Positions 51,927-60,382 of a stretch of 64,000 nucleotides of DNA are shown here, in pieces. The notes beneath the pieces are model-generated. The model saw only the letters and a program-made list of their open reading frames with translations, did no database searches and was not told the DNA's origin. The stretch's first letter is position 1. The number at the start of each line of letters is the position of its first letter. The DNA is taken from positions 1 to 64,000 of the forward strand of contig JAIDUG010000034.1 of the NCBI GenBank assembly GCA_029060305.1. The letters are read 5' to 3'. The stretch is from Ruminococcus sp. (lineage in GTDB: Bacteria > Bacillota > Clostridia > Oscillospirales > Ruminococcaceae). The position numbers and the translations under genes are program-made.

Positions 51927-53786
51927 TTACCACTCACTGTAATCGTAATCGTAGTCATAGTCGTAATCATAATTATAGTCGTAATCGTAGTCATAATCAT
52001 AATCGTAATTATAATCGTAATCATCGTTATAGTCATTGCTGTAATCGTCATCTGTATAACCATAGTTGATAACAGGTGCTTCTGTAGTCTGCATTTCCTC
52101 GTATTCTTTTTTGAGTTCCTCAGAAAAACTTCTCTTTCCTACTGAAAGCTGTCCGCCCTCATTCAGCAACTTGTATTCGTCAAGAGTTAAAGAACCCTCT
52201 GAATTATACGCTTTTATAAGTTCGTCCTTAGTCGTGTACTGTTCGGAATAATTTCCGTTGCCGTCAGTAATATATTCACCGTTCCAAAGTCCGAAAAACG
52301 ACCATACAGAATTATCTCTGAATAAAGCGTCAATATCCGGAGTATTGTTGCATTCACTTACGGCAATGACTTTTCCTTTTATGTAATCCTGTACTGCTAT
52401 AAGCTGTTCACTGCAACTGCCGAATTTTTCCGTACCTGTATAGAGGTCATAGGAAGCTATATCATATGTTTCAGAATCAACGGAATATGTACTGCTCATT
52501 CCATTCCATACCCATATGAGATTGTCCAGTTCGAAATAATCTGTATAACGCTTGTACATTAAGTTCCATAACCACTTGTAAGTTTCAGCACCACCTGCTC
52601 CCCACCAGTACGTACTGCCCTCAACGCTGTCGTGACCCAGTGAAGCCTCATAAAGCGGTCTCCACAAAACAGGGATTCCTTTTTCTTTCAGCGGAACAAG
52701 CTGATTCTGTGCCATTTCGTCCATAGATACAACAAGATTATAGCAATCCTGTGAAATAACTCCGTTATTAAGAAGATTCAGCAACTCCTCAGTAGAATAC
52801 ATTGAAATATCTTCATAAGTAAAAGCGTTCCATATTGAAAAATCACTTTCGGAAGTATACACTGACGACATTGCAGACGGTGATTTCCATTCCCACGTGA
52901 TACCGTTTATACCACCTTTTTCGTTCCACTTCACACACGCTTCAACGTTATCTTTCGACTTTGAATCAATCGCTGAAAATCTTATAGCCGGATATTGTCC
53001 GGTGATTTCGTGAATCAGTTCAATTTCAGAATTGTCTGCTCCGGAAACATACTGTCCTGTAAGAGTATATTTTCCATAATTGTCAGAAAGAAATTTCATA
53101 AGATTTTTTGCTGAATCAGACGCATTTGAATTGACCGGTATACCGTTTGTTTCATAACTTATCTGATTTACCGCATAACTATTCTCAACGTCAAGATAGT
53201 CAAGCATAATTTCGCCGTTTTCCGGAATGACTTCAACGTCCGAATATCCCTTTTCAAGAAATACTCCGTACTGAGTTATTTTGTAAAACTGTCCGTCTGA
53301 ATTTGTCGTAAACCTGCACAGCTCCGAACCGTTAAGCATTATACGGCAGTTGACATTGCTGTCAGAAGCTATGCCGAATGAAAGGTCATAATGTTGAGTT
53401 GCTGGTGTATCGAAACGAAATTTCAATGATTTCTGTCCGTCTGTACCGAATCCGGTGACATATCCGCCACCACTGTAACCATAACGTGCATTTTCAGGAG
53501 TAAGTCCTTCACCCAGTCTTTCACGTTCTGCCTCATAAATGTCTCCTGCATATGAATGTTGTATTTCCGGATAAGATACAGGCATTTCCTGAATAATTTC
53601 CGGTGGTGCTGTTGTCGGTTCGGTAACTTCTTCAGAAACAGGCTCTGTAGTTGTATCTGTAACGACTTCTGTAGTTGTCACGTTTTCTGAAGAATCCTCA
53701 GTTTTTTTATCTGAACTGCACGCAGTTACTGAAAAAACAGATGCGACTGTAACAACTGCAACAGATATATATTTTAAAATATTCAT
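51927..53786 (-). CDS. Lipoprotein GH26 beta-mannanase with CBM35-like domain and Asp-Tyr repeat tail
   Basis: 619 residues from the ATG at 53786 (GGAGG 7 bp upstream). Lipobox SVFSVTACSS, then a Thr/Glu linker. Residues ~75-205 resemble CBM35 (YEAERERLG...YSGGGYVTGFG...VENSY). GH26 domain follows: GQYVSGADN, acid/base Glu in PVLWRPLYEAS with YWWGAGG, and nucleophile Glu in VIAVSECNN. The protein ends in ~35 residues of alternating Asp and Tyr/Asn. It should cut mannan on the cell surface. Lies between GH95 and the HAD-like gene in one operon. Confidence 0.9.
   Translation of the reverse strand: MNILKYISVAVVTVASVFSVTACSSDKKTEDSSENVTTTEVVTDTTTEPVSEEVTEPTTAPPEIIQEMPVSYPEIQHSYAGDIYEAERERLGEGLTPENARYGYSGGGYVTGFGTDGQKSLKFRFDTPATQHYDLSFGIASDSNVNCRIMLNGSELCRFTTNSDGQFYKITQYGVFLEKGYSDVEVIPENGEIMLDYLDVENSYAVNQISYETNGIPVNSNASDSAKNLMKFLSDNYGKYTLTGQYVSGADNSEIELIHEITGQYPAIRFSAIDSKSKDNVEACVKWNEKGGINGITWEWKSPSAMSSVYTSESDFSIWNAFTYEDISMYSTEELLNLLNNGVISQDCYNLVVSMDEMAQNQLVPLKEKGIPVLWRPLYEASLGHDSVEGSTYWWGAGGAETYKWLWNLMYKRYTDYFELDNLIWVWNGMSSTYSVDSETYDIASYDLYTGTEKFGSCSEQLIAVQDYIKGKVIAVSECNNTPDIDALFRDNSVWSFFGLWNGEYITDGNGNYSEQYTTKDELIKAYNSEGSLTLDEYKLLNEGGQLSVGKRSFSEELKKEYEEMQTTEAPVINYGYTDDDYSNDYNDDYDYNYDYDYDYDYDYNYDYDYDYDYDYSEW
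51930..52055 (-). repeat. Asp-Tyr codon microsatellite at the end of the mannanase gene
   Basis: The minus strand is a run of GAT/GAC-TAC/TAT codons with a few AAT, coding for the DY-rich tail. It is a 6-bp periodic repeat and probably length-variable. Confidence 0.85.
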
Positions 53787-53806
53787 TTTTATCCTCCAAT
53801 AATATT

Positions 53807-56128
53807 TCAGGTACGTACAGTATAAGTATTTCCCTTTCTGGTATCGAAAATTATAACTCCGTCTTCTATCCGTGAACCGACTGTTTCGTCGTCGCAACTT
53901 ATACTTACAACACAGTTTGTACGCAGACGGCATTCACCGCCGAAATCAGACGTAATCAATGCATATTCAAGTTTTCCGTCATTCCATTCAATATCCACTC
54001 CGAAACCGTTCTTTGCACGCAGACCCTTTATATAACCGCTTTTCCACTCATCAGGAAGTGCAGGAAGTATATTTATTTCACCATCACAACACTGCATAAG
54101 TGCTTCCGTAATCGCAGAAGCTCCACCGAAATTTCCGTCTATTCTGTACGGGGGACTGTTATTTATCATATTCGGAGCTGTTGAGTATGCAAGAAGATTC
54201 TTTATATTTTCGTAAACCATACGACCGTCATAAAGTCTTGCCCACATATTAGCAATCCACGCACAACTCCAGCCCGTATGACCTCCACCGTGAATAAGTC
54301 GTCTGATAAGCGTTGCCCTGCCTGCATCTGCAAGTTTAGGGGTTTTGTGTGGTGAAATAAGGCTTGCGGGGTGAAGTGCGAAAAGCTGTGAAATATGTCT
54401 GTGACCTACCTCTACTTCGTCATAATCGACTGCCCATTCCTTAATCTGTCCGTACTTTCCTACCTCTATCGGCGGAAGTTTTTTCAGCAGACCCGAAAGT
54501 TTTTTTGAAAATGTTTTGTCTTTGCCGAGAATTTCCGCAGATTTTATAACGCTCTGAAAAAGTACCGTTATTATCTGAGTATCCATTGAAGCTCCCATAC
54601 ACAAACAACCTTTCACACCGTCTGCTGTAAGATATGTATTTTCCGGAGATACTGACGGACAGGTTACCAGTTTTCCCTCAGAGTTTTTTATCAGGTACTC
54701 AACGAAAAATTCCGCTGATTCTTTCATAATGTGGTACTTTTTCGCAAGAAAATCCTTGTCAAGCGTATATTCATAGTGTTCAAAAATATGGAGTGCCAAC
54801 CACGCACCGCCAGTCACCCATATAGTAGACGGAAGAAACATATCTTGCGGAACAGTATCTCCCCATATGTCAGTATTGTGGTGACATACAAAGCCTTTTT
54901 CAATACCGTACATTTCTTTAGCAGTTTTATGACCGTTTTTACATACACGTTCCATAAGGTCAAATAACGGAAGATGACATTCAGATAAATTACAGCTTTC
55001 TGCAATCCAATAACTCATCTGTGTACTGAAATTAACACTGTAACGGCTACCCAGTGACGGTATCATATCCTGATTCCATATGCCTTGAATATTCATAGGC
55101 TGACTGCCTGCACGGCTTGCGGAAATCATAAGATAACGACTGAAATTGAAATAGAGTTCTATTAACTTGTTGTCATGAATAAGTCGCTGACATTCCTTGT
55201 TGTCAAGTTCGTTTCCACGCAGACGTGCAATTCTCTTGTCGGTTGTAAGTTCCGATATATTGTCGTCTCCGGAATTATTATTTAATGAAAATTCCACACG
55301 GTCAAAAAGTTCTCTGTAATCGTTTACGTGACGGTAAAAAAGTTCGTCATATTCGCACTGCAAAGCCATTTCGGCATCAACTTCCGCTGATTCCGTGTAG
55401 TTCTCACTGTAAAAACTCGTCTTTGCTGAAAAAACTATCATTACTTCGTCAGCATTTTTCACGGAAATTTTATTTCCTAAAGTTCTTATAGTACCACCGA
55501 CAGCTTTTGCACCCATTACTCCGGCAAAGAATATACCGTCACGGCTTCCGGTACCGCCGGTGTAGAGAATCATATTTTCACCACAAGGACGGTTATCATC
55601 GTAATAGTCGTCACGACCGTCCAGTCGGCAGGTAAGCGTTACCGCTGACGGTTCAGAAGCAGTAATATGTATAACCATTACTTCATCAGGTGATGAAACG
55701 AATACTTCCCTTGTATAAACAATTCCGTTCACGCTGAAAGAAACTTCCGTACAGGCGTTTGAGATGTCAAGACTGCGTGCATATTCCCTCACTTTGCCGT
55801 TGAGTTCCATATCGATATAAAGGTTTCCTAAAGGCATATAGTGACGCATATCAGGCGTAACACCCTGCATTTTTTCAAAAGCCACTTTTTCAGCTTCGGG
55901 AATATTGCCTTTTATGATAAGCTCACGGACTTCCGCAAAACCCTCCTTTGCATCAGGATTCACACGTTTACGCAGACCTCCCGACCATACCGAATCCTCG
56001 TTAAGCAGAATGACTTCATTCTTCGGTCTGCCATAGACCATACCGCCTATTCTGCCGTTGCCGACAGGAATGGCAGAACTGAAGTCCTCTGCCGGACTGT
56101 CATATCTGAAAATAGTTTCTGTACTCAT
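53807..56128 (-). CDS. GH95 alpha-L-fucosidase/galactosidase
   Basis: 773 residues, GGAGTAAAT before the ATG. N-terminal beta domain: AIPVGNGRIGGMVYGRPKNEVILLNEDSVWSGG. The (alpha/alpha)6 barrel has QPMNIQGIWNQDMIPSLGSRYSVNFSTQMSYWIAESCNL, the catalytic region CPSVSPENTY, and GHRHISQLFALHP with GHTGWSCAWIANMWARL. No signal peptide, so it is cytoplasmic and works on imported oligosaccharides. It pairs with the cell-surface mannanase 20 bp downstream, a sensible division of labour for fucosylated or galactosylated hemicellulose. Confidence 0.92.
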   Translation of the reverse strand: MSTETIFRYDSPAEDFSSAIPVGNGRIGGMVYGRPKNEVILLNEDSVWSGGLRKRVNPDAKEGFAEVRELIIKGNIPEAEKVAFEKMQGVTPDMRHYMPLGNLYIDMELNGKVREYARSLDISNACTEVSFSVNGIVYTREVFVSSPDEVMVIHITASEPSAVTLTCRLDGRDDYYDDNRPCGENMILYTGGTGSRDGIFFAGVMGAKAVGGTIRTLGNKISVKNADEVMIVFSAKTSFYSENYTESAEVDAEMALQCEYDELFYRHVNDYRELFDRVEFSLNNNSGDDNISELTTDKRIARLRGNELDNKECQRLIHDNKLIELYFNFSRYLMISASRAGSQPMNIQGIWNQDMIPSLGSRYSVNFSTQMSYWIAESCNLSECHLPLFDLMERVCKNGHKTAKEMYGIEKGFVCHHNTDIWGDTVPQDMFLPSTIWVTGGAWLALHIFEHYEYTLDKDFLAKKYHIMKESAEFFVEYLIKNSEGKLVTCPSVSPENTYLTADGVKGCLCMGASMDTQIITVLFQSVIKSAEILGKDKTFSKKLSGLLKKLPPIEVGKYGQIKEWAVDYDEVEVGHRHISQLFALHPASLISPHKTPKLADAGRATLIRRLIHGGGHTGWSCAWIANMWARLYDGRMVYENIKNLLAYSTAPNMINNSPPYRIDGNFGGASAITEALMQCCDGEINILPALPDEWKSGYIKGLRAKNGFGVDIEWNDGKLEYALITSDFGGECRLRTNCVVSISCDDETVGSRIEDGVIIFDTRKGNTYTVRT

Positions 56129-56178
56129 ATATTTACTCCTTATACTAAAGGTTATAACAGCTTATGCTACATTTTTAT

Positions 56179-56207
56179 ATTATATCATACTTCCCGACGA
56201 TTTGCAA
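56179..56207 (-). promoter_or_regulatory. Promoter of the GH95-GH26 operon
   Basis: TTGCAA (56202-56207), a 17-bp spacer and TATAAT (56179-56184), with TGA before the -10. Besides this and the divergent promoter at 56360, nothing is seen in 56129-56429. Confidence 0.7.
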
Positions 56208-56359
56208 ACTTCCTTTGCAATTATGAAAAAAATTATAAATATGGGTTTCTTTCAGGGCAATGTTTTATACAAATATACAATATATTCGTGAGAGTGTCGT
56301 AAAATGTCACATAAGAAGAAATAAATTTCAAGGCTTTTCTGAAAAAATTATGGAAACTA

Positions 56360-56388
56360 ATGACAAATCCTGAAATTTGTGCTATAAT
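56360..56388 (+). promoter_or_regulatory. Promoter of the flippase-deoD pair
   Basis: ATGACA (56360-56365), a 17-bp spacer and TATAAT (56383-56388), with TG two bases before the -10. Confidence 0.7.
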
Positions 56389-56429
56389 AATTTTGTATAA
56401 CATAATTTTCCGGAGCGTGATAGAACAAG

Positions 56430-57857
56430 ATGAACAAATATAAAAAACTTGCCATGAATACTATGATATTCGCTGTAGGAAATTTCGGGTCTAAAATCCT
56501 TGTCATTCTTCTTACAAGGCTTTATTCAAGCAATATAAATCCTGCCGACAGCAGTACAAAAGAATTACTCGAAATTACAGCAAACTTTCTTCTGCCGATT
56601 TTCACATTTTCGATGTCTGAAGCAATAATAAGGTACGGACTTGACAAAAAATACAAAAAGGCGGAAGTCTTTACCACAGCTATGTGTCTGAATCTTATCG
56701 GACTTGCACTGATGTTCATAACTGCCCCCATACTGAAACTGATACCTTTTCTTGACTTCATAGACGGCTACACGATATTGTTGCTGGTTTATGTATGTAC
56801 TTCTGCAATCCGTTCAATGTGTTCACAGTTTGTCAGGGCAAAAGGCTATGTAAAATTATACTCATTTGACGGAATACTTGCTACTCTTACACTCTTCATA
56901 TTCAATATAGTGTTTATATCAAAATTACACTGGGGCGTAAAGGGCTTTATGCTTGCCGTAATATTTTCGGACTTATGCTCATCATTATTTCTTTTCGGTT
57001 TTGCAAATCTCAGAAGATACTTCTACATAAAGTATTACAACAGGAGACTTGCAAGAAGTATGATGAGATTTGCACTTCCGCTTATTCCTACTGTTATAAT
57101 GTGGGTAATAACCGGATTTTCTGACAGACTTTTCATACGCTATATGCACAGTGACGTTGTAACATTAGGTGAAGACGCTGCCGGAATATACGGTTACGCC
57201 TCAAAAATCCCTAACCTTATCTCAATGATTTCAACGATATTCTTTCAGGCGTGGAATATGTCTGCCATTATGGAAAACGATTCCAAAGACAGAAGCAGTT
57301 TCTATGAAAAAATCTATGGTGCATATGAATCAATATTATTTATCGCATCTGCTTTACTGATTGCGTTTGTTAAAATAATATCACCGCTTTTTGTAACTGC
57401 AAAAAATTTCAAGGAATACGATGACGTGTATATATATACTCCAGTACTTGTAATCGCAGTACTCTTTATGTGCCTTGACCAGTTTTTGAGCAGTATATAT
57501 ACATCTACCAAACATACAAAAAATTCATTCTGGACAAGTTTCGCCGCAAGTGTCGCAAATATAATTCTCAATTATTTCCTGATACCTGTATGGGGAATAC
57601 AAGGTGCTTCAATCTCAACATTCCTGAGTTACTACCTTTGCTTCTGGGCAAGAATCATTGACGCAAGATATTATATACCTTTCAGATTTAACGCTTTCCG
57701 TTCAATAATCAACACCACCGCACTTATAATCATGTGCGTGATGATAGTCAAAACTCCTGTATTTTACGGTCTGTGGACTTTTCTTCTGCTTGCTATGGTT
57801 CTTTTTATCAACTACAACTCACTTATGCTTACCGTAAAAAAATTATTAAGGAAATAA
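56430..57857 (+). CDS. Polysaccharide flippase, Wzx/MurJ-type (MOP superfamily)
   Basis: 475 residues, CGGAGCGTGA upstream. Twelve to fourteen membrane spans, beginning MNKYKKLAMNTMIFAVGNFGSKILVILLTRLYSS, the usual N-terminus of O-antigen/teichoic translocases. FALPLIPTVIMWVITGFSDRLFIRYM is the conserved start of the second half. It should flip lipid-linked repeat units outward. The only flippase in the window, and a candidate partner for the GDP-rhamnose operon 42 kb away. Followed 13 bp later by deoD. Confidence 0.9.
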   Translation: MNKYKKLAMNTMIFAVGNFGSKILVILLTRLYSSNINPADSSTKELLEITANFLLPIFTFSMSEAIIRYGLDKKYKKAEVFTTAMCLNLIGLALMFITAPILKLIPFLDFIDGYTILLLVYVCTSAIRSMCSQFVRAKGYVKLYSFDGILATLTLFIFNIVFISKLHWGVKGFMLAVIFSDLCSSLFLFGFANLRRYFYIKYYNRRLARSMMRFALPLIPTVIMWVITGFSDRLFIRYMHSDVVTLGEDAAGIYGYASKIPNLISMISTIFFQAWNMSAIMENDSKDRSSFYEKIYGAYESILFIASALLIAFVKIISPLFVTAKNFKEYDDVYIYTPVLVIAVLFMCLDQFLSSIYTSTKHTKNSFWTSFAASVANIILNYFLIPVWGIQGASISTFLSYYLCFWARIIDARYYIPFRFNAFRSIINTTALIIMCVMIVKTPVFYGLWTFLLLAMVLFINYNSLMLTVKKLLRK

Positions 57858-57870
57858 AGGAGGAATTTTT

Positions 57871-58578
57871 ATGCCGACCCCTCACAACAATGCAAAAAAA
57901 GGAGATATTGCAGAAACAGTCATTATGCCTGGTGACCCTCTCCGTGCAAAATTCATTGCAGAAAACTATCTTGAAAATCCTGTCTGCTATAATGAAGTAC
58001 GTGGAATGTTAGGTTATACCGGTACTTACAAGGGTGTGAGAATATCTGTTCAGGGAAGCGGAATGGGTATTCCGTCAATGAGTATATATTCATGGGAACT
58101 TTTTAACGAATATGATGTGAAAAACATTATCAGAACAGGTACAGCAGGAGCTATTTCCGACAATGTGAATTTAAGGGATATTATTGTCGCAATGAGTGCA
58201 AGCACAAATTCCGCTTACGCCTCACAGTACAGACTTCCCGGAACTTATGCACCTACTGCCTCGTGGAAACTTCTTTCAGAATCTGTAAAAATTGCAGAAA
58301 AGAAAAATGTTGTCTGTCATGTAGGAAACATTCTTTCGAGTGATACTTTTTACGACGATTCCGACAGTCTCGCACAGTGGCAGAAAATGGGAGTTTTAGG
58401 AATAGAAATGGAAACAGCAGGTCTTTATATGAACGCCTCACGAACAGGAAAAAACGCCCTCTGTATACTTACTGTCTCCGACTGTCCGCTCAGAAATCTT
58501 TCAACTACTGCTGAAGAACGTCAGACAAGTTTCCGTGATATGATGGAAATTGCCCTTGAAACCGCTGTAAACATTTAA
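57871..58578 (+). CDS. deoD: Purine-nucleoside phosphorylase, DeoD type
   Basis: 235 residues, AAGGAGGAA before the ATG. MPTPHNNAKKGDIAETVIMPGDPLRAKFIAENYL, then GSGMGIPSMSIYSWELF and GIEMETAGLY. The catalytic Asp is in TVSDCPL, where E. coli has SDH. It cleaves purine nucleosides with phosphate, a salvage step. Co-transcribed with the flippase gene, an unusual pairing. Downstream, 58579-58749 holds only a weak GCCGTA/TACGGC hairpin near 58660. Confidence 0.94.
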   Translation: MPTPHNNAKKGDIAETVIMPGDPLRAKFIAENYLENPVCYNEVRGMLGYTGTYKGVRISVQGSGMGIPSMSIYSWELFNEYDVKNIIRTGTAGAISDNVNLRDIIVAMSASTNSAYASQYRLPGTYAPTASWKLLSESVKIAEKKNVVCHVGNILSSDTFYDDSDSLAQWQKMGVLGIEMETAGLYMNASRTGKNALCILTVSDCPLRNLSTTAEERQTSFRDMMEIALETAVNI

Positions 58579-58749
58579 GACTATTTTAAGGTACATACCA
58601 TATAATTATAAACGGATTAAGAAATCCCCCGATTCTCTTTTTGTCTGAATTGTTTTTTCTGCCGTATTCTCAGGAGTACGGCAAATTTATTTTAAGAATT
58701 TTCATAACTTTTCTGAAAACCGGCAGTCAATAAATTTGCGGAAAAACAC

Positions 58750-58778
58750 TTGACATTTTATTTTTTTTCCATTACAAT
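58750..58778 (+). promoter_or_regulatory. Promoter of glyQS
   Basis: TTGACA (58750-58755), a 17-bp spacer and TACAAT (58773-58778). No T-box is visible in the short leader. Confidence 0.75.
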
Positions 58779-58817
58779 ATAATAGATAAAATCATTACGA
58801 AATGAGGTAATTCCAAA

Positions 58818-60224
58818 ATGCTTAAAAATAACGAAAAAGTTATGGACAAAATCGTTGACCTCTGTAAATCAAAGGGATATGTTTATCCAGGTTCTGAAAT
58901 TTACGGCGGTCTTGCTAATACATGGGACTATGGTCCTCTCGGCGTTGAACTCAAAAACAACATAAAAAAAGCGTGGTTAAAGAAATTCGTTCAGGAAAAC
59001 AAATACAATGTAGGTCTTGACAGTGCAATCCTTATGAATCCGCAGACATGGGTTGCTTCCGGACATATCGGAGGATTCTCAGACCCCCTTATGGACTGCA
59101 AGGAATGTCACACACGTCACCGTGCGGACAACCTTATTGAAGATTTCGACGGCACAAACGTTGCAGGCTGGACTAATGAACAGATGTCAGCTTACATAAA
59201 AGAACACGAAATTCCCTGTCCCGACTGCGGTAAACACAATTTCACAGATATAAGACAGTTTAACCTTATGTTTAAAACTTTTCAGGGCGTTACGGAAGAC
59301 AGCAAGTCTGAACTTTATCTCCGTCCCGAAACCGCTCAGGGTATCTTCGTAAACTTCGCAAACATTCAGCGTACAACAAGAAAAAAAGTACCTTTCGGCG
59401 TTGCACAGGTCGGAAAGTCTTTCAGAAACGAAATTACCCCCGGAAACTTTATCTTCCGTGTACGTGAGTTTGAACAAATGGAACTGGAATTTTTCTGCAA
59501 ACCCGGTACAGACCTTGAATGGTTCAGCTACTGGAGAAGCTACTGCAAAAACTTCCTTTTAAGTCTCGGTCTCAAAGAAGAAAATCTCCGTCTCCGTGAC
59601 CACTCACCTGAAGAACTCTGTTTCTATTCAAAGGCTACCACAGATTTTGAATATCTTTTCCCGTTTGGCTGGGGTGAACTCTGGGGCGTTGCAGACAGAA
59701 CAGACTACGACCTCACACAGCACATAAAAACAAGTGGTAAATCACTTGAATATTTCGACCCTGAAACAAACGAAAAATATATTCCTTATGTTATTGAACC
59801 TTCTCTCGGTGTTGAACGTCTTTTCCTTTCAATTGTGACTGAGGCTTATGACGAAGAAGAACTCGTAAGCGTCGACAAGAACGGCAAGGAAAAAAGAGAA
59901 ATCCGCACTGTAATGCACCTGCACCCTGCACTTGCTCCGTATAAGTGTGCCGTACTTCCGCTTGTGAAAAAACTTACTCCGCAAGCTGAGGAAGTTTTTG
60001 AAATGCTCTCAAAGAAATTTATGGTTGACTTTGATGAAACAGGTACTATCGGAAAACGTTATAGAAGACAGGACGAAATCGGCACACCTTTCTGTATAAC
60101 ATATGATTTCGACACCCTCGAAAAAGACAATTGCGTTACAGTCCGTGACCGTGATACAATGGAGCAGGAACGTGTTAATATAAATGACCTTGTGGCTTAT
60201 CTTGAGGAAAAAATTGCATTCTGA
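58818..60224 (+). CDS. glyQS: Glycyl-tRNA synthetase, single-chain class II type
   Basis: 468 residues, GAGGTAA upstream. Homodimeric alpha2 type: [26 protein letters not shown], zinc-binding-like [11 protein letters not shown] and CPDCGKHNF, motif 2 [25 protein letters not shown] and motif 3 [13 protein letters not shown]-terminal anticodon-binding domain [14 protein letters not shown] and [26 protein letters not shown]. It charges tRNA-Gly. Ends with a strong terminator. Confidence 0.96.
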   Translation: MLKNNEKVMDKIVDLCKSKGYVYPGSEIYGGLANTWDYGPLGVELKNNIKKAWLKKFVQENKYNVGLDSAILMNPQTWVASGHIGGFSDPLMDCKECHTRHRADNLIEDFDGTNVAGWTNEQMSAYIKEHEIPCPDCGKHNFTDIRQFNLMFKTFQGVTEDSKSELYLRPETAQGIFVNFANIQRTTRKKVPFGVAQVGKSFRNEITPGNFIFRVREFEQMELEFFCKPGTDLEWFSYWRSYCKNFLLSLGLKEENLRLRDHSPEELCFYSKATTDFEYLFPFGWGELWGVADRTDYDLTQHIKTSGKSLEYFDPETNEKYIPYVIEPSLGVERLFLSIVTEAYDEEELVSVDKNGKEKREIRTVMHLHPALAPYKCAVLPLVKKLTPQAEEVFEMLSKKFMVDFDETGTIGKRYRRQDEIGTPFCITYDFDTLEKDNCVTVRDRDTMEQERVNINDLVAYLEEKIAF

Positions 60225-60240
60225 TTTGAAAATTTTATCG

Positions 60241-60264
60241 GGGACGGTTCAGCCGTCCCTTTTT
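60241..60264 (+). terminator. Terminator of glyQS
   Basis: GGGACGG (60241-60247) pairs with CCGTCCC (60253-60259), then five T. Confidence 0.9.
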
Positions 60265-60382
60265 ATCAAAAAGTCATAAAAATCCGTTATTTTTCAGAAT
60301 TCAAAATTTTCCGCTTTATTTTTCAGAAAAAATATAGTATAATAATAAATAAACGGATATTTGAGAAATGGAGAATGTACAA

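Noticed and set aside
51843-52145. Plus-strand frame rich in Val/Ile opposite the mannanase tail
   Set aside because: Shadow of the Asp-Tyr repeat on the other strand.
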